A program made the position numbers and the translations under genes. 45,781 nt of DNA from CAYMDS01 sp964653195 (lineage in GTDB: Bacteria; Patescibacteriota; Microgenomatia; Levybacterales; UBA12049). Below the pieces are notes generated by a model that did not search any database, had not been told where the DNA came from, and saw nothing but the letters and a program-made list of their open reading frames with translations. Location: positions 1 through 45,781 of the forward strand of contig CAZZCX010000008.1 in NCBI GenBank assembly GCA_964653195.1, given 5' to 3'. Shown here piece after piece: positions 7,793 to 14,680 of the stretch (position 1 is its first letter; each line of letters begins with the position of its first letter).

Positions 7793-8470
7793 TTAAGTCT
7801 TTGGTAAGCGTTTTACGGTATGTTTTACTGGTTTTTTTAGAAAGTAAACATACGCACTAAAAAGCGCAAAGCTTGCACCCAGTGTAGCTCCCCCTATAAC
7901 ATCTGTAACCCAATGCTCTCCTAAATACACACGTGATACAAGCATGAACAAATTAAACACCAGTATTCCACTTATTGAAATTAGTTTTAAAATAAAAGGG
8001 AATTTAGTATTGTTCCATATAAAAAGAATAATAAGAATTGAAATAAATACAGTCCGTCCGCTATGGCCTGAAGGATAGGAATATTCTGATCTGACATGAA
8101 ATTGAGGAAATTCAATCAATCGCTTTGTCCTAAGTAGAAATTCAGGGGGTGGAATATTCTCAACAGTTGCTTTACCGAATATCTCAATAAAATGAAATAA
8201 TACAAAGAGAAAAAATGTGATACCCCCACCAATAATTGATCGCTTAATTACGAGAATCATAAAAAGGACGATTGCTGTAATTTCAAACATCCCCACTACG
8301 CTAAGCCATGAAAAAATATCATCGAATCGCCTGCTTATATTATCCTGAAGACGAACAGTTATATCAAAATCTAGCTGCTTAAAAAAGTTCGTATCAACAA
8401 GATATGAAAAAAATATAAATAGTACAAATAAAAATAAACCGGAAGCTATATATCTAGAAGAAGAACGCAT
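7793..8470 (-). CDS. PAP2-superfamily membrane phosphatase
   Basis: This 225-residue protein has about six membrane helices and the three PAP2 phosphatase motifs. A K-x-R-type segment starts at K100, PSGH is at 133-136, and SRVYLGEHWVTD is at 179-190 with R180, H186 and D190. The catalytic His residues face outside in this family. Members dephosphorylate phosphatidic acid, phosphatidylglycerophosphate or undecaprenyl pyrophosphate. Recycling of the undecaprenyl carrier would suit the large glycan cluster nearby, but the substrate is not determined by sequence. The gene begins 4 bp after the stop of the GalU-like gene on the same strand, so the two form an operon. Confidence 0.85.
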   Translation of the reverse strand: MRSSSRYIASGLFLFVLFIFFSYLVDTNFFKQLDFDITVRLQDNISRRFDDIFSWLSVVGMFEITAIVLFMILVIKRSIIGGGITFFLFVLFHFIEIFGKATVENIPPPEFLLRTKRLIEFPQFHVRSEYSYPSGHSGRTVFISILIILFIWNNTKFPFILKLISISGILVFNLFMLVSRVYLGEHWVTDVIGGATLGASFALFSAYVYFLKKPVKHTVKRLPKT

Positions 8471-8474
8471 CTAT

Positions 8475-9362
8475 TTATGATACCACATGGCCTAAAACCC
8501 AATCTTTGACTTTCTTACCATACTTCTCGTGTTCGATAACGTATTTTAAATGAGCAAAAAAATAATTTTCAGGATCTCCTGTAGTCATCCATTCTCCTTT
8601 TGTTTTAACTACTTTAATCTGACGTGTTCTTGCAATATGAGTAATTGCATCAACTGTCCACAACTCGCCATCCTTTCCGGTATTGTGAGGATTGAGATAC
8701 TCAAAAACATCCTGCTTTACAAGATATCGGCCATATGAAGCTAGATTGCTGGGTGCGTTTTCTCGATCTGGTTTCTCAATAATATTGAGAAGCTCATCTT
8801 TAGTTCCTGCCTTAAAGCTTATAATGCCGTATTTTTCTACTACATCCGGGGATACTTCTTGCGCCATGATCACTCCAGCGATACTTGGATCGGCCATATA
8901 AGCTTCGACCATTTGCTTTGCATCTCCTGGTTTTCCGAAAACGACATCATCGCTGTAAAGTACAAGAAAAGCCTCTTCAGTCTCAACGAATTTATGGGCT
9001 GATGCAATAGGAGAACCATTACCATAAGGTAAGCTTGGATCCTGTTCAATTACTACAATCTTTGGATAATTCAAAACATGCTGAACAGGCTCATAACGAT
9101 CTTCTTTCCCCTGCGCTGCCAATTGCTTCCGAATTCGATTAACACTGTTATTAAAATAATCTTCGTATATAGGTTTTCCCTCCGGAGTCGCGACAATAAT
9201 TATCTCTTCAACACCAGCTTCCACGCACTCTTCGACCACGAACTGCATAATAGGCTTATTTCCTAAAGGCATCATGCCTTTTGGCACAGTTTTTGTGATA
9301 GGAAGATATCTACTGGCAAATCCAGCATCTGTAATTACGGCTTTACGCACCTTTCTAACCAT
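8475..9362 (-). CDS. galU: UTP-glucose-1-phosphate uridylyltransferase-like enzyme
   Basis: This 295-residue sugar-nucleotide pyrophosphorylase has the normal GalU length. The N-terminal nucleotide loop is TDAGFASRYLP at 11-21 instead of the usual AAGLGTRFLP. The Arg and the following LPITK and VPKGMMPLGNKP segments are kept. The metal Asp pair appears in VLYSDDV (about 136-142), and IIEKPD and DGELWTVDAI are also typical. It should make UDP-glucose from UTP and glucose 1-phosphate for the surface glycans encoded downstream. It is first in an operon with the PAP2 gene and has a clear promoter with almost no leader. Another hexose-1-phosphate specificity cannot be excluded because of the altered loop. 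Confidence 0.85.
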   Translation of the reverse strand: MVRKVRKAVITDAGFASRYLPITKTVPKGMMPLGNKPIMQFVVEECVEAGVEEIIIVATPEGKPIYEDYFNNSVNRIRKQLAAQGKEDRYEPVQHVLNYPKIVVIEQDPSLPYGNGSPIASAHKFVETEEAFLVLYSDDVVFGKPGDAKQMVEAYMADPSIAGVIMAQEVSPDVVEKYGIISFKAGTKDELLNIIEKPDRENAPSNLASYGRYLVKQDVFEYLNPHNTGKDGELWTVDAITHIARTRQIKVVKTKGEWMTTGDPENYFFAHLKYVIEHEKYGKKVKDWVLGHVVS

Positions 9363-9372
9363 GTTAGTGATA

Positions 9373-9401
9373 ATTCTACATAAAAAGCTTGTTCTTTACA
9401 A
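9373..9401 (-). promoter_or_regulatory. Promoter of the galU-PAP2 operon
   Basis: On the minus strand, TTGTAA (9401-9396), a 17-base spacer and TAGAAT (9378-9373) precede the start codon by 10 bases. The expected leader is only about three or four bases. Confidence 0.6.
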
Positions 9402-9507
9402 GCTACCATGCTATTTGGTAAAATCGGCAAGTAGCATAGAATTTATACAGATTCAATAAATCTGACTAGAGTGTATTCTCATTTAAATTCTGCTTAGGGT
9501 ATACTCT

Positions 9508-9690
9508 ATGGTAACACCGCTTAAATTTCTATTTGAGACAAAAGATGAGTTACAAAAAGTAACCTGGCCTACAAGAGCTGAGGTAACACGACTGACTATA
9601 GTTGTGATATTATTTAGCGCAATAGTCGGGTTTTATATAGGGGGAATAGATCTTATATTTACAAAAATACTGGAGACAATACTGAAATAA
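9508..9690 (+). CDS. secE: Preprotein translocase subunit SecE
   Basis: This 60-residue single-helix protein carries the SecE signature KVTWPTRAEV just before the membrane helix at about 29-50. The conserved Trp-Pro lies at the cytoplasmic face. This is the minimal bacterial SecE, which clamps SecY in the protein-export channel. It is followed by nusG, the standard gene order. The usual upstream rpmG and tRNA-Trp are not visible. A TATACT (9500-9505) lies almost against the ATG, so the real promoter and start relation here is unclear. Confidence 0.92.
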   Translation: MVTPLKFLFETKDELQKVTWPTRAEVTRLTIVVILFSAIVGFYIGGIDLIFTKILETILK

Positions 9691-9775
9691 AAAAGTTATA
9701 AATTATAAGTGCTGAATTATAAATTATATTTGTTAACTTAGGACTTATAACTCGTAACTTAGAACTTTTTATAAA
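9691..9775. repeat. Palindromic AT-rich spacer, secE-nusG
   Basis: An imperfect inverted repeat built from AAGTTATAA, AAGTGCTGAATTAT, ACTTATAACTCGTAACTT and AACTTTTT fills the spacer. AGTGCTGAATTAT matches the reverse complement of the repeat copies at 10357-10424 and 10862-10929, so it is a diverged, inverted relative of them. Confidence 0.6.
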
Positions 9776-9777
9776 CT

Positions 9778-10350
9778 ATGGACACTAAATCTACAAATAC
9801 AGACATGCAAACACCATCTGGCTCTGACCAAGGCAAGTGGTACATCGTGCACACTTACGCAGGACACGAAAATAAAGTTTCGAAAAACTTACAGCAGCGT
9901 GTACAATCTCTGGGTTTTGAAGAGCGCGTTTTTGATATCATAGTTCCCACAAGAAGTACTATAAAAGTATCATCCGGGAAAAAAGAAAACGTCCAAGAAA
10001 AAATTTTTCCAGGTTACGTACTAGTACGAATGATTCTTGATGATGAGACATGGCTACTGGTGAGATCTACACAAGGTGTAACTGCTTTTATCGGTGCGGG
10101 GAATAAACCAACTCCTATTTCAGATAGTGAAGTTGAAGCGATAAAACAATTCATGAAGCAGGAACAACCTCTTTATAAAACAGCATTTACTATAGGAGAG
10201 GCAGTAAAAATTGTCGATGGTCCATTAACCGATTTCCTAGGTAGTGTAGATGCGATAGACGAAGCACGCGGAAAACTTAAAGTACTTGTGACGCTTTTCG
10301 GAAGAGAAACAGTCGTTGAGTTAGATTTTCTTCAAGTAAAGAAAATCTAG
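9778..10350 (+). CDS. nusG: Transcription termination/antitermination factor NusG
   Basis: This 190-residue protein has the two NusG domains. The NGN domain (about residues 19-125) begins GKWYIVHTYAGHENKV and includes FPGYVLVRM and the TQGVTAFIG turn. A C-terminal KOW domain (about 135-190) begins FTIGEAVKIVDGP and contains the FGRETVVELDF end. NusG binds RNA polymerase and links transcription to ribosomes or Rho. The short acidic N-terminal tail (about 18 residues) is variable in the family. It lies in the secE-nusG-rplK-rplA order and is separated from both neighbours by palindromic repeats. Confidence 0.95.
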   Translation: MDTKSTNTDMQTPSGSDQGKWYIVHTYAGHENKVSKNLQQRVQSLGFEERVFDIIVPTRSTIKVSSGKKENVQEKIFPGYVLVRMILDDETWLLVRSTQGVTAFIGAGNKPTPISDSEVEAIKQFMKQEQPLYKTAFTIGEAVKIVDGPLTDFLGSVDAIDEARGKLKVLVTLFGRETVVELDFLQVKKI

Positions 10351-10356
10351 AAAGTC

Positions 10357-10424
10357 ATGAGTCACGAATTATGAATTATGAGTTAAAAACTCACTCATAA
10401 TTCAGCACTCATAACTCATAATTT
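10357..10424. repeat. 68-bp intercistronic repeat, copy 1 (nusG-rplK)
   Basis: The element starts ATGAGTCACGAATTATG and ends CTCATAACTCATAATTT. It differs from the copy at 10862-10929 at a single base. Its centre folds as GAGTT-AAA-AACTC, flanked by ATTATGAGT and ACTCATAAT arms. It occupies nearly the whole spacer. Confidence 0.85.
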
Positions 10425-10432
10425 CAAAATCT

Positions 10433-10855
10433 ATGGCTAAGAAAATAAAAACACTTATTAAATTAAATATTCCAGCAGGTGCTGCAACACCTGCGCCACC
10501 TGTCGGTCCAGCATTAGGCCAACATGGACTTCCAATCATGGAGTTCGTGAAGGCTTATAATGACAAAACAGCCGATCAGAAAGGTAATATTCTTCCTGTT
10601 GTAATTACAGTTTATGAAGATCGAACCTTTACTTTTATAACTAAAAAACCACCTGTTGCTGAGATGATTAAAAAAGCCTTGAAGAAAGAAAAAGGTTCTC
10701 AGAAGCCAGGCCGTGAGTCAGGTGGCATTCTCTCACAAACGCAAGCGGAAGAAATTGCTAAGCAAAAATTGGAAGATCTTAATACAACTGATGTGGCGAT
10801 GGCGACTAGAATCGTCACCGGCACTGCTAGATCGATGGGAGTAGAGGTAAAATAA
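10433..10855 (+). CDS. rplK: 50S ribosomal protein L11
   Basis: This 140-residue protein is of normal L11 length. The N-terminal domain has the Pro-rich switch segment PAPPVGPALGQHGL (about 20-33), and the C-terminal rRNA-binding domain has KKEKGSQKPGR and the TARSMGVEVK end. L11 forms the GTPase-associated centre of the large subunit with 23S rRNA and L10-L12. It follows nusG and precedes rplA as in most bacteria. Both flanking spacers contain the same 68-bp palindromic repeat. I see no Shine-Dalgarno sequence before the ATG. Confidence 0.96.
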   Translation: MAKKIKTLIKLNIPAGAATPAPPVGPALGQHGLPIMEFVKAYNDKTADQKGNILPVVITVYEDRTFTFITKKPPVAEMIKKALKKEKGSQKPGRESGGILSQTQAEEIAKQKLEDLNTTDVAMATRIVTGTARSMGVEVK

Positions 10856-10861
10856 CAAGTA

Positions 10862-10929
10862 ATGAGTCACGAATTATGAATTATGAGTTAAAAACTCACT
10901 CATAACTCAGCACTCATAACTCATAATTT
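10862..10929. repeat. 68-bp intercistronic repeat, copy 2 (rplK-rplA)
   Basis: This is the second copy of the element at 10357-10424, 67 of 68 bases identical by eye and in the same orientation. It lies 7 bp after the rplK stop and 9 bp before the rplA start. Confidence 0.85.
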
Positions 10930-10938
10930 ATTACATAT

Positions 10939-11772
10939 ATGGGTAAAATTAGAATTAAATCAATCGGCGACGAAGAAAAAGAAAAAAAACAGGAAGAAGA
11001 AGCTCGCAAGCGAGCGGAAGCTAAACGTGCAGAGAAAAAAGATATAGATAATACAGAATCTAAATCAGAATCAAAAGACAATTCTCCAACTGAAGTGTCA
11101 TTAGATGCAAAACCAAAAACTAAAAGTAAATATGCATCAAAGCATACCAAGTCCAAAAGGTCTGTTACATACCAAAAAAAAGTTACTCTCATCGATAAAT
11201 CTAAAGAGTATTCTCTAACTGAAGCTTTAACACTTCTTTCAAAATTAGGACTAGCTAAATATGATGAAACAGTAGAGCTTCATATTAATACTGTTGAAAA
11301 AGGTATTTCAGGAAATGTTACTCTCCCACATGGTTCCGGAAAAAAAACACGCGTAGTCTTAGTCAATTACACAGAAGATCCAAAAACTTTAGAGGACTTA
11401 ATTAAAAAAATTGAATCAGGAGTAATTGATTTCGATATTCTTATAGCAACACCTGATTCTATGCCTAAGCTTGCACGTGTTGCACGAATACTCGGCCCAA
11501 AAGGTCTCATGCCTAATCCAAAGAATGGAACCGTTACCACAAAACCTCAAGAAATCGCAAAACAGTATGAAGGCGGACAAGTAAACTTCAAAACTGAAGC
11601 AAAGTTCCCACTTCTTCACATGATAGTAGGTAAAGTATCTTTTGGTGAATCGAAATTATCAGAAAACATTAAAACAGCACTTAATGCAGTTCAGGTGAAA
11701 AACATTAGAAATATTACACTTAAATCTACTATGTCCCCTGGTATTAAACTTGATATAAATTCACTTAGCTAA
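10939..11772 (+). CDS. rplA: 50S ribosomal protein L1 with charged N-terminal extension
   Basis: This protein has 277 residues, compared with about 230 for typical L1. The L1 core begins near residue 70 (YQKKVTLIDKSKEYSL) and includes VTLPHGSGK, the LGPKGLMPNPKNGTV signature and the KSTMSPGIKL end. The first 65 or so residues are a Lys/Glu/Ser-rich, probably disordered or coiled tail that is not part of the usual fold. L1 forms the mobile stalk that handles E-site tRNA and can repress its own operon. The ATG at 10939 is the only reasonable start, since the extension is in frame and open. It precedes the cohesin-like gene, which has its own promoter. Confidence 0.94.
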   Translation: MGKIRIKSIGDEEKEKKQEEEARKRAEAKRAEKKDIDNTESKSESKDNSPTEVSLDAKPKTKSKYASKHTKSKRSVTYQKKVTLIDKSKEYSLTEALTLLSKLGLAKYDETVELHINTVEKGISGNVTLPHGSGKKTRVVLVNYTEDPKTLEDLIKKIESGVIDFDILIATPDSMPKLARVARILGPKGLMPNPKNGTVTTKPQEIAKQYEGGQVNFKTEAKFPLLHMIVGKVSFGESKLSENIKTALNAVQVKNIRNITLKSTMSPGIKLDINSLS

Positions 11773-11792
11773 CTCTCCATTACTTCCGTTTG

Positions 11793-11821
11793 TTGACAAT
11801 CCTTAAGTGAAAAACCATACT
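11793..11821 (+). promoter_or_regulatory. Promoter of the cohesin-like gene
   Basis: TTGACA (11793-11798), a 17-base spacer and CATACT (11816-11821) precede the ATG by 10 bases, predicting a leader of about four bases. This separates the gene's transcription from the ribosomal genes before it. Confidence 0.6.
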
Positions 11822-11831
11822 AATTATATAC

Positions 11832-12944
11832 ATGAAAACTTTACGGAATGATAAAGTGCTTCTTTTAGTGATCGCATACTTATTTGCAGTGCTCTTAGCT
11901 ATTCCACTTACAATTGTGTCCCTAAAAAACCCCAAGGAAAATAGAACAGCTGCTTCTGGAAATGCGACAATTTACTTTTCACCCTCAAACTTATCCAAAA
12001 ATACTGGTGAAAGTTTTAGTGTCGATATAATGGTAAATCCTGGTACACATGCAGTTTCTTATTTAAGTCTTGATATCCTATACGATCCGGCAAAGCTGAC
12101 AGTTGATATAGCTTCTTTTACTCCTAACACCTCCGCATTTCCTTCGCTTCTTGAGGGACCGATTTTTAACTCAGGAAGAATCCGTGCAGAATTATCAGTG
12201 GGATTTGACCCAACAAATGCAATTACTACAGTAACGAAAGCTGCAACTGTGAGTTTTAAAGCAGAAGCACCAACTGACGGAGAAGAAGCAATGGTACATT
12301 TTGGTGAATCCTCATATATACTTTCTGTTTCGCCTTCTGATAACGCAACGGACAATGTATTAGGTACTGTCACACCCTTACAATTAACTCTTACCGGTGA
12401 CCCTACCGGAAACGGTGGTCCACCAATTACACAAATTCCGACTTTTGGCGGTCCTACTCCTACACCCTTGCCTACCATGACACCTTCACCTACACCTGTA
12501 GATGAAAATACTCCAACCCCAGGACCAAGCTCAACGCAAACTCCAACTCCCACACCTAATGCATTCTGTGAAGAAAGTGAAAGACGAAGTGGATGGCCAG
12601 AGTGTATATTCGGATCAGCTACATATAATAAGCAAACATGTAGGAGTCGTGCAGAAAATTGGAAAGGTGTTGACGGTCCAACAACTGAAGATGATTCTGC
12701 TTGGTATACATGGGCTATCAATCCTCCAAAACCACTCTCCTGTGGCACAACTTGTGGCATAGCACCAACCGCATGCGATGAATCGCCAACGACAACACCT
12801 GCTCCTTCCAATACAGATTCACCAACTGCCACTCAAGCTTCTGCGGAAAGTTATGCAACAGGTCAAGTAAATCCAACTGATATGATGCTTGTCGCACTCT
12901 TGTTGCTACCTATCATACTTCTTGCAGGCCACCTACTTGTTTAG
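11832..12944 (+). CDS. Membrane-anchored cohesin-like surface protein
   Basis: This 370-residue protein has an N-terminal membrane helix (about 9-31). A cohesin-like beta domain (about 44-188) contains FSVDIMVNPGTHAVSYLS, LDILYDPAKL and a GRIRAEL strand. Then come a Pro/Thr linker (200-243), a Cys-rich module with six Cys (246-315), a second Pro/Thr/Ser linker and a C-terminal hydrophobic helix (351-370) with no basic tail. In cellulosomes cohesins bind dockerins. In other bacteria such domains occur in varied surface proteins, and no dockerin is recognised in this window. Its place inside the ribosomal protein cluster is unusual. Its codon use looks like its neighbours, so recent transfer is not obvious. 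Confidence 0.75.
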   Translation: MKTLRNDKVLLLVIAYLFAVLLAIPLTIVSLKNPKENRTAASGNATIYFSPSNLSKNTGESFSVDIMVNPGTHAVSYLSLDILYDPAKLTVDIASFTPNTSAFPSLLEGPIFNSGRIRAELSVGFDPTNAITTVTKAATVSFKAEAPTDGEEAMVHFGESSYILSVSPSDNATDNVLGTVTPLQLTLTGDPTGNGGPPITQIPTFGGPTPTPLPTMTPSPTPVDENTPTPGPSSTQTPTPTPNAFCEESERRSGWPECIFGSATYNKQTCRSRAENWKGVDGPTTEDDSAWYTWAINPPKPLSCGTTCGIAPTACDESPTTTPAPSNTDSPTATQASAESYATGQVNPTDMMLVALLLLPIILLAGHLLV

Positions 12945-12952
12945 TCATAGCG

Positions 12953-12982
12953 TTGACAATTAAGATTGATCCGTGTTATCAT
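12953..12982 (+). promoter_or_regulatory. Promoter of the rplJ-rplL operon
   Basis: TTGACA (12953-12958), an 18-base spacer and TATCAT (12977-12982) give a predicted start near 12989, just ahead of the L10-leader structure. Confidence 0.6.
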
Positions 12983-12994
12983 ACTCAAACCTAA

Positions 12995-13066
12995 GACAGT
13001 GGGTAACCTTTAGCAAAAGGTTAAATCTGAAGAAGAAATTCTTCTTTGAAGAACCTACCGAGGAGC
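12995..13066 (+). promoter_or_regulatory. L10 leader (ribosomal protein autoregulatory RNA)
   Basis: The leader has the conserved L10-binding pattern: GACAGTGGGTAAC at its 5' side and GAACCTACCGAGGAG at its 3' side. GTGGGT pairs with ACCTAC to close a junction that holds two hairpins, AACCTTT with AAAGGTT and AAGAAGAA with TTCTTCTT. In Bacillus and many other bacteria this leader binds the L10-L12 complex to control rplJ-rplL. Here it is followed by a terminator hairpin, which implies attenuation. Confidence 0.8.
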
Positions 13067-13073
13067 AAAAATA

Positions 13074-13128
13074 ATTCAGAATTCAAAGTTTAGAATTCAT
13101 AATTCTAAATTCATAATTCTAAATTCTA
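13074..13128. repeat. AATTC/ATAATTCTAAATTC repeats between L10 leader and attenuator
   Basis: Short words such as AGAATTC, ATAATTCTAAATTC and TAAATTCTA are repeated in tandem and are largely self-complementary. They lie between the L10-binding fold and the terminator, where an antiterminator helix would be expected. Confidence 0.55.
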
Positions 13129-13130
13129 TG

Positions 13131-13156
13131 AGGCACTCGGAAAGAGTGCTTTTTTT
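13131..13156 (+). terminator. Attenuator terminator abutting the rplJ start codon
   Basis: GCACTC (13133-13138), loop GGAAA, GAGTGC (13144-13149) and seven T (13150-13156) form a clean intrinsic terminator. The ATG of rplJ is the very next base (13157), so every read-through transcript must pass this hairpin. Confidence 0.85.
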
Positions 13157-13693
13157 ATGAAAAACAATACCAAAATCAGCGCAAATAGAGAGAAGAAACA
13201 GCTTATAGTCAGTGAAATATCTGCTAAGGTACAAAAAGCGAAAGGCTTTGTCTTTACGGATTATCAAGGCTTGACACATCATCAGCTTGAAACTATCAAA
13301 AAAGCCATGAAGACCATGGAAGCTGAGTATATAGCTACGAAAAATACCTTATTGAAAATTGCTTTAAAAGAAAAAAACATTGAATTGCAAACTGACCTAC
13401 AAGGCCCTACAGCTACATTATTTATGTACGACGATGTTGTATCTCCTATTAAAGAACTAGCCAAATCTATAAAACTTCTTAACTTACCCATAGTTAAACT
13501 CGGCCTTATAGACGGAAAGACGCTTGATGCCAGCGAAGTTGATAGATTATCAAAACTTCCCCCTCTTCAGGTCTTACAGGCACAACTTCTCGGACAATTA
13601 CTTTCCCCTATTTCAGGAATTCATAGAGCTCTAAATTGGAACTTACAGAAATTTGTTATGACACTTAATGCAGTAAAAGAAAAGAAACAATAA
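13157..13693 (+). CDS. rplJ: 50S ribosomal protein L10
   Basis: This 178-residue protein matches L10 in length and motifs. The N-terminal rRNA-binding domain starts NREKKQLIVSEISAKVQKAKG and includes VFTDYQGLTHHQLETIK and the ATKNTLLKIAL helix. The C-terminal helical part carries binding sites for L7/L12 dimers and ends NLQKFVMTLNAVKEK. It forms the base of the ribosomal stalk. It is controlled by the leader and attenuator upstream. No Shine-Dalgarno sequence is possible because the terminator T tract directly precedes the ATG, so initiation must rely on another mechanism. Confidence 0.95.
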   Translation: MKNNTKISANREKKQLIVSEISAKVQKAKGFVFTDYQGLTHHQLETIKKAMKTMEAEYIATKNTLLKIALKEKNIELQTDLQGPTATLFMYDDVVSPIKELAKSIKLLNLPIVKLGLIDGKTLDASEVDRLSKLPPLQVLQAQLLGQLLSPISGIHRALNWNLQKFVMTLNAVKEKKQ

Positions 13694-13709
13694 TTCTGTA
13701 TTATCTATT

Positions 13710-13752
13710 AACGAGTTATTTATTTACGAGTTTTATAACTTAAGAACTCGTT
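13710..13752. repeat. Palindromic spacer rplJ-rplL
   Basis: AACGAGTT (13710-13717) and a second ACGAGTT (13726-13732) can each pair with AACTCGTT (13745-13752). This gives two mutually exclusive hairpins in the spacer before rplL. Confidence 0.55.
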
Positions 13753-13782
13753 AACCCGTTAGTAATTAATAATGAATAACCT

Positions 13783-13794
13783 AAAGGGGGTGAT
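13783..13794 (+). promoter_or_regulatory. Strong Shine-Dalgarno of rplL
   Basis: AAAGGGGGTGAT closely matches the anti-Shine-Dalgarno sequence and ends 5 bases before the rplL ATG. It is the strongest ribosome-binding site in the window, fitting the multi-copy L7/L12 protein. Confidence 0.8.
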
Positions 13795-13799
13795 ATTAT

Positions 13800-14183
13800 A
13801 TGGCTAAATTAACAAAAGATGAATTAATGAGTGCAATTGAGGAAATGTCAGTTTTAGAATTGGCGGACCTCGTAAAAGCATTAGAGGAGAAATTTGGTGT
13901 ATCAGCTCAAGCAATGGCAGTACCAGCAACAGCTGCACCAGCAGCAGATGCAGCACCGGCTGAAGAACAAACAGTCTTTAACGTAATTCTCGCAAGTACC
14001 GGAGCAAATAAAATCGGTGTAATTAAAGCAATCCGAGAACTAGTTCCGACGCTTGGACTTAAAGAAGCTAAGGATCTTGCAGATACAGCTCCAAAGGAAG
14101 TAATGTCTCAAGTCAATAAAAAAACCGCTGAAGAAGCGAAAGAAAAATTGACCGCTGCAGGAGCGACAGTAGAGCTCAAATAA
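13800..14183 (+). CDS. rplL: 50S ribosomal protein L7/L12
   Basis: This 127-residue protein has the three parts of L7/L12. An N-terminal dimerisation domain (about 1-35) contains SVLELADLVKALEEKFGV. An Ala/Pro-rich hinge (about 38-57) is followed by the C-terminal factor-binding domain with NKIGVIKAIRELVPTLGLK and EAKDLADTAPKEV. It recruits elongation factors and is present in several copies per ribosome. It is the last gene of the rplJ-rplL operon and is followed by a compound terminator hairpin. Confidence 0.96.
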   Translation: MAKLTKDELMSAIEEMSVLELADLVKALEEKFGVSAQAMAVPATAAPAADAAPAEEQTVFNVILASTGANKIGVIKAIRELVPTLGLKEAKDLADTAPKEVMSQVNKKTAEEAKEKLTAAGATVELK

Positions 14184-14187
14184 TACA

Positions 14188-14245
14188 ATACCTCGTCAAT
14201 TAATTACAAAAGACTTTCTTGTGTAATGTGAGACGGGGTATTTTT
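14188..14245 (+). terminator. Terminator after rplL
   Basis: ATACCTCGTC (14188-14197) pairs with GACGGGGTAT (14232-14241) with one wobble, followed by a T5 tract. An inner stem pairs ATTACA with TGTAAT, making a compound hairpin. Confidence 0.8.
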
Positions 14246-14398
14246 GTGGAATTTAAATAGTTTCAATACGTGGACTACTAAAATCATTATTTACAATAAT
14301 AATTTACGTATCACTGATTCTAATTCTTCTCCAGCAATTTCTTTCCGTGATGCATCAACTTACGTCCTTCTCGATACAAAAAGCCGATATTTTATTGC

Positions 14399-14427
14399 TT
14401 GACAGGGTTGCTATAGTTTGTTACTGT
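14399..14427 (+). promoter_or_regulatory. Promoter of the small HTH gene
   Basis: TTGACA (14399-14404), a 17-base spacer and TACTGT (14422-14427) predict a start near 14434, leaving a leader of about 22 bases without a Shine-Dalgarno sequence. Confidence 0.5.
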
Positions 14428-14455
14428 ATAAGTAGGTTTTACATATTTAGCTACT

Positions 14456-14680
14456 ATGAATGGTGACCTTGCCGTTAACAAAAATCTTTCAATCGATAAA
14501 TTACCAGACCTTCTAACTGTACGTGAAGTAGCTAATATTTTACGAGTATCTCCACTAACAATTAAAAGATGGGGCAAAAGAGGAAAACTACCCGCTATTC
14601 GTATTAATTCCCGAGGGGATAGACGATATAAAAAAGAAGCAGTACTTTGGCTACTTGGCATCCAACAAAAAGTAGAATAG
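14456..14680 (+). CDS. MerR/excisionase-type helix-turn-helix protein
   Basis: This 74-residue DNA-binding protein has a single winged-helix domain of the HTH_17/excisionase type. LLTVREVANILRVSPLTIKRWG spans residues 19-40 and carries the recognition helix. KRGKLPAIRI and GDRRYKKEAVLWLLG form the wing and last helix. Proteins of this size act as excisionases, phage-style regulators or simple transcription factors. No integrase is nearby, so a regulatory role is more likely. It stands at the edge of the glycan cluster and has its own promoter. It ends directly against the converging small membrane protein gene. Confidence 0.75.
   Translation: MNGDLAVNKNLSIDKLPDLLTVREVANILRVSPLTIKRWGKRGKLPAIRINSRGDRRYKKEAVLWLLGIQQKVE

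Noticed and set aside
9363..9507. tRNA-Trp or rpmG upstream of secE
   Set aside because: No cloverleaf, no T-loop GTTCRA pattern and no small Cys-rich ORF could be found by eye.
12059..12832. 257-residue minus-strand ORF rich in Gly and Val
   Set aside because: It is the antisense shadow of the Pro/Thr linker of the cohesin-like gene; repeated ACC/CCT codons read as GGT/AGG on the other strand.
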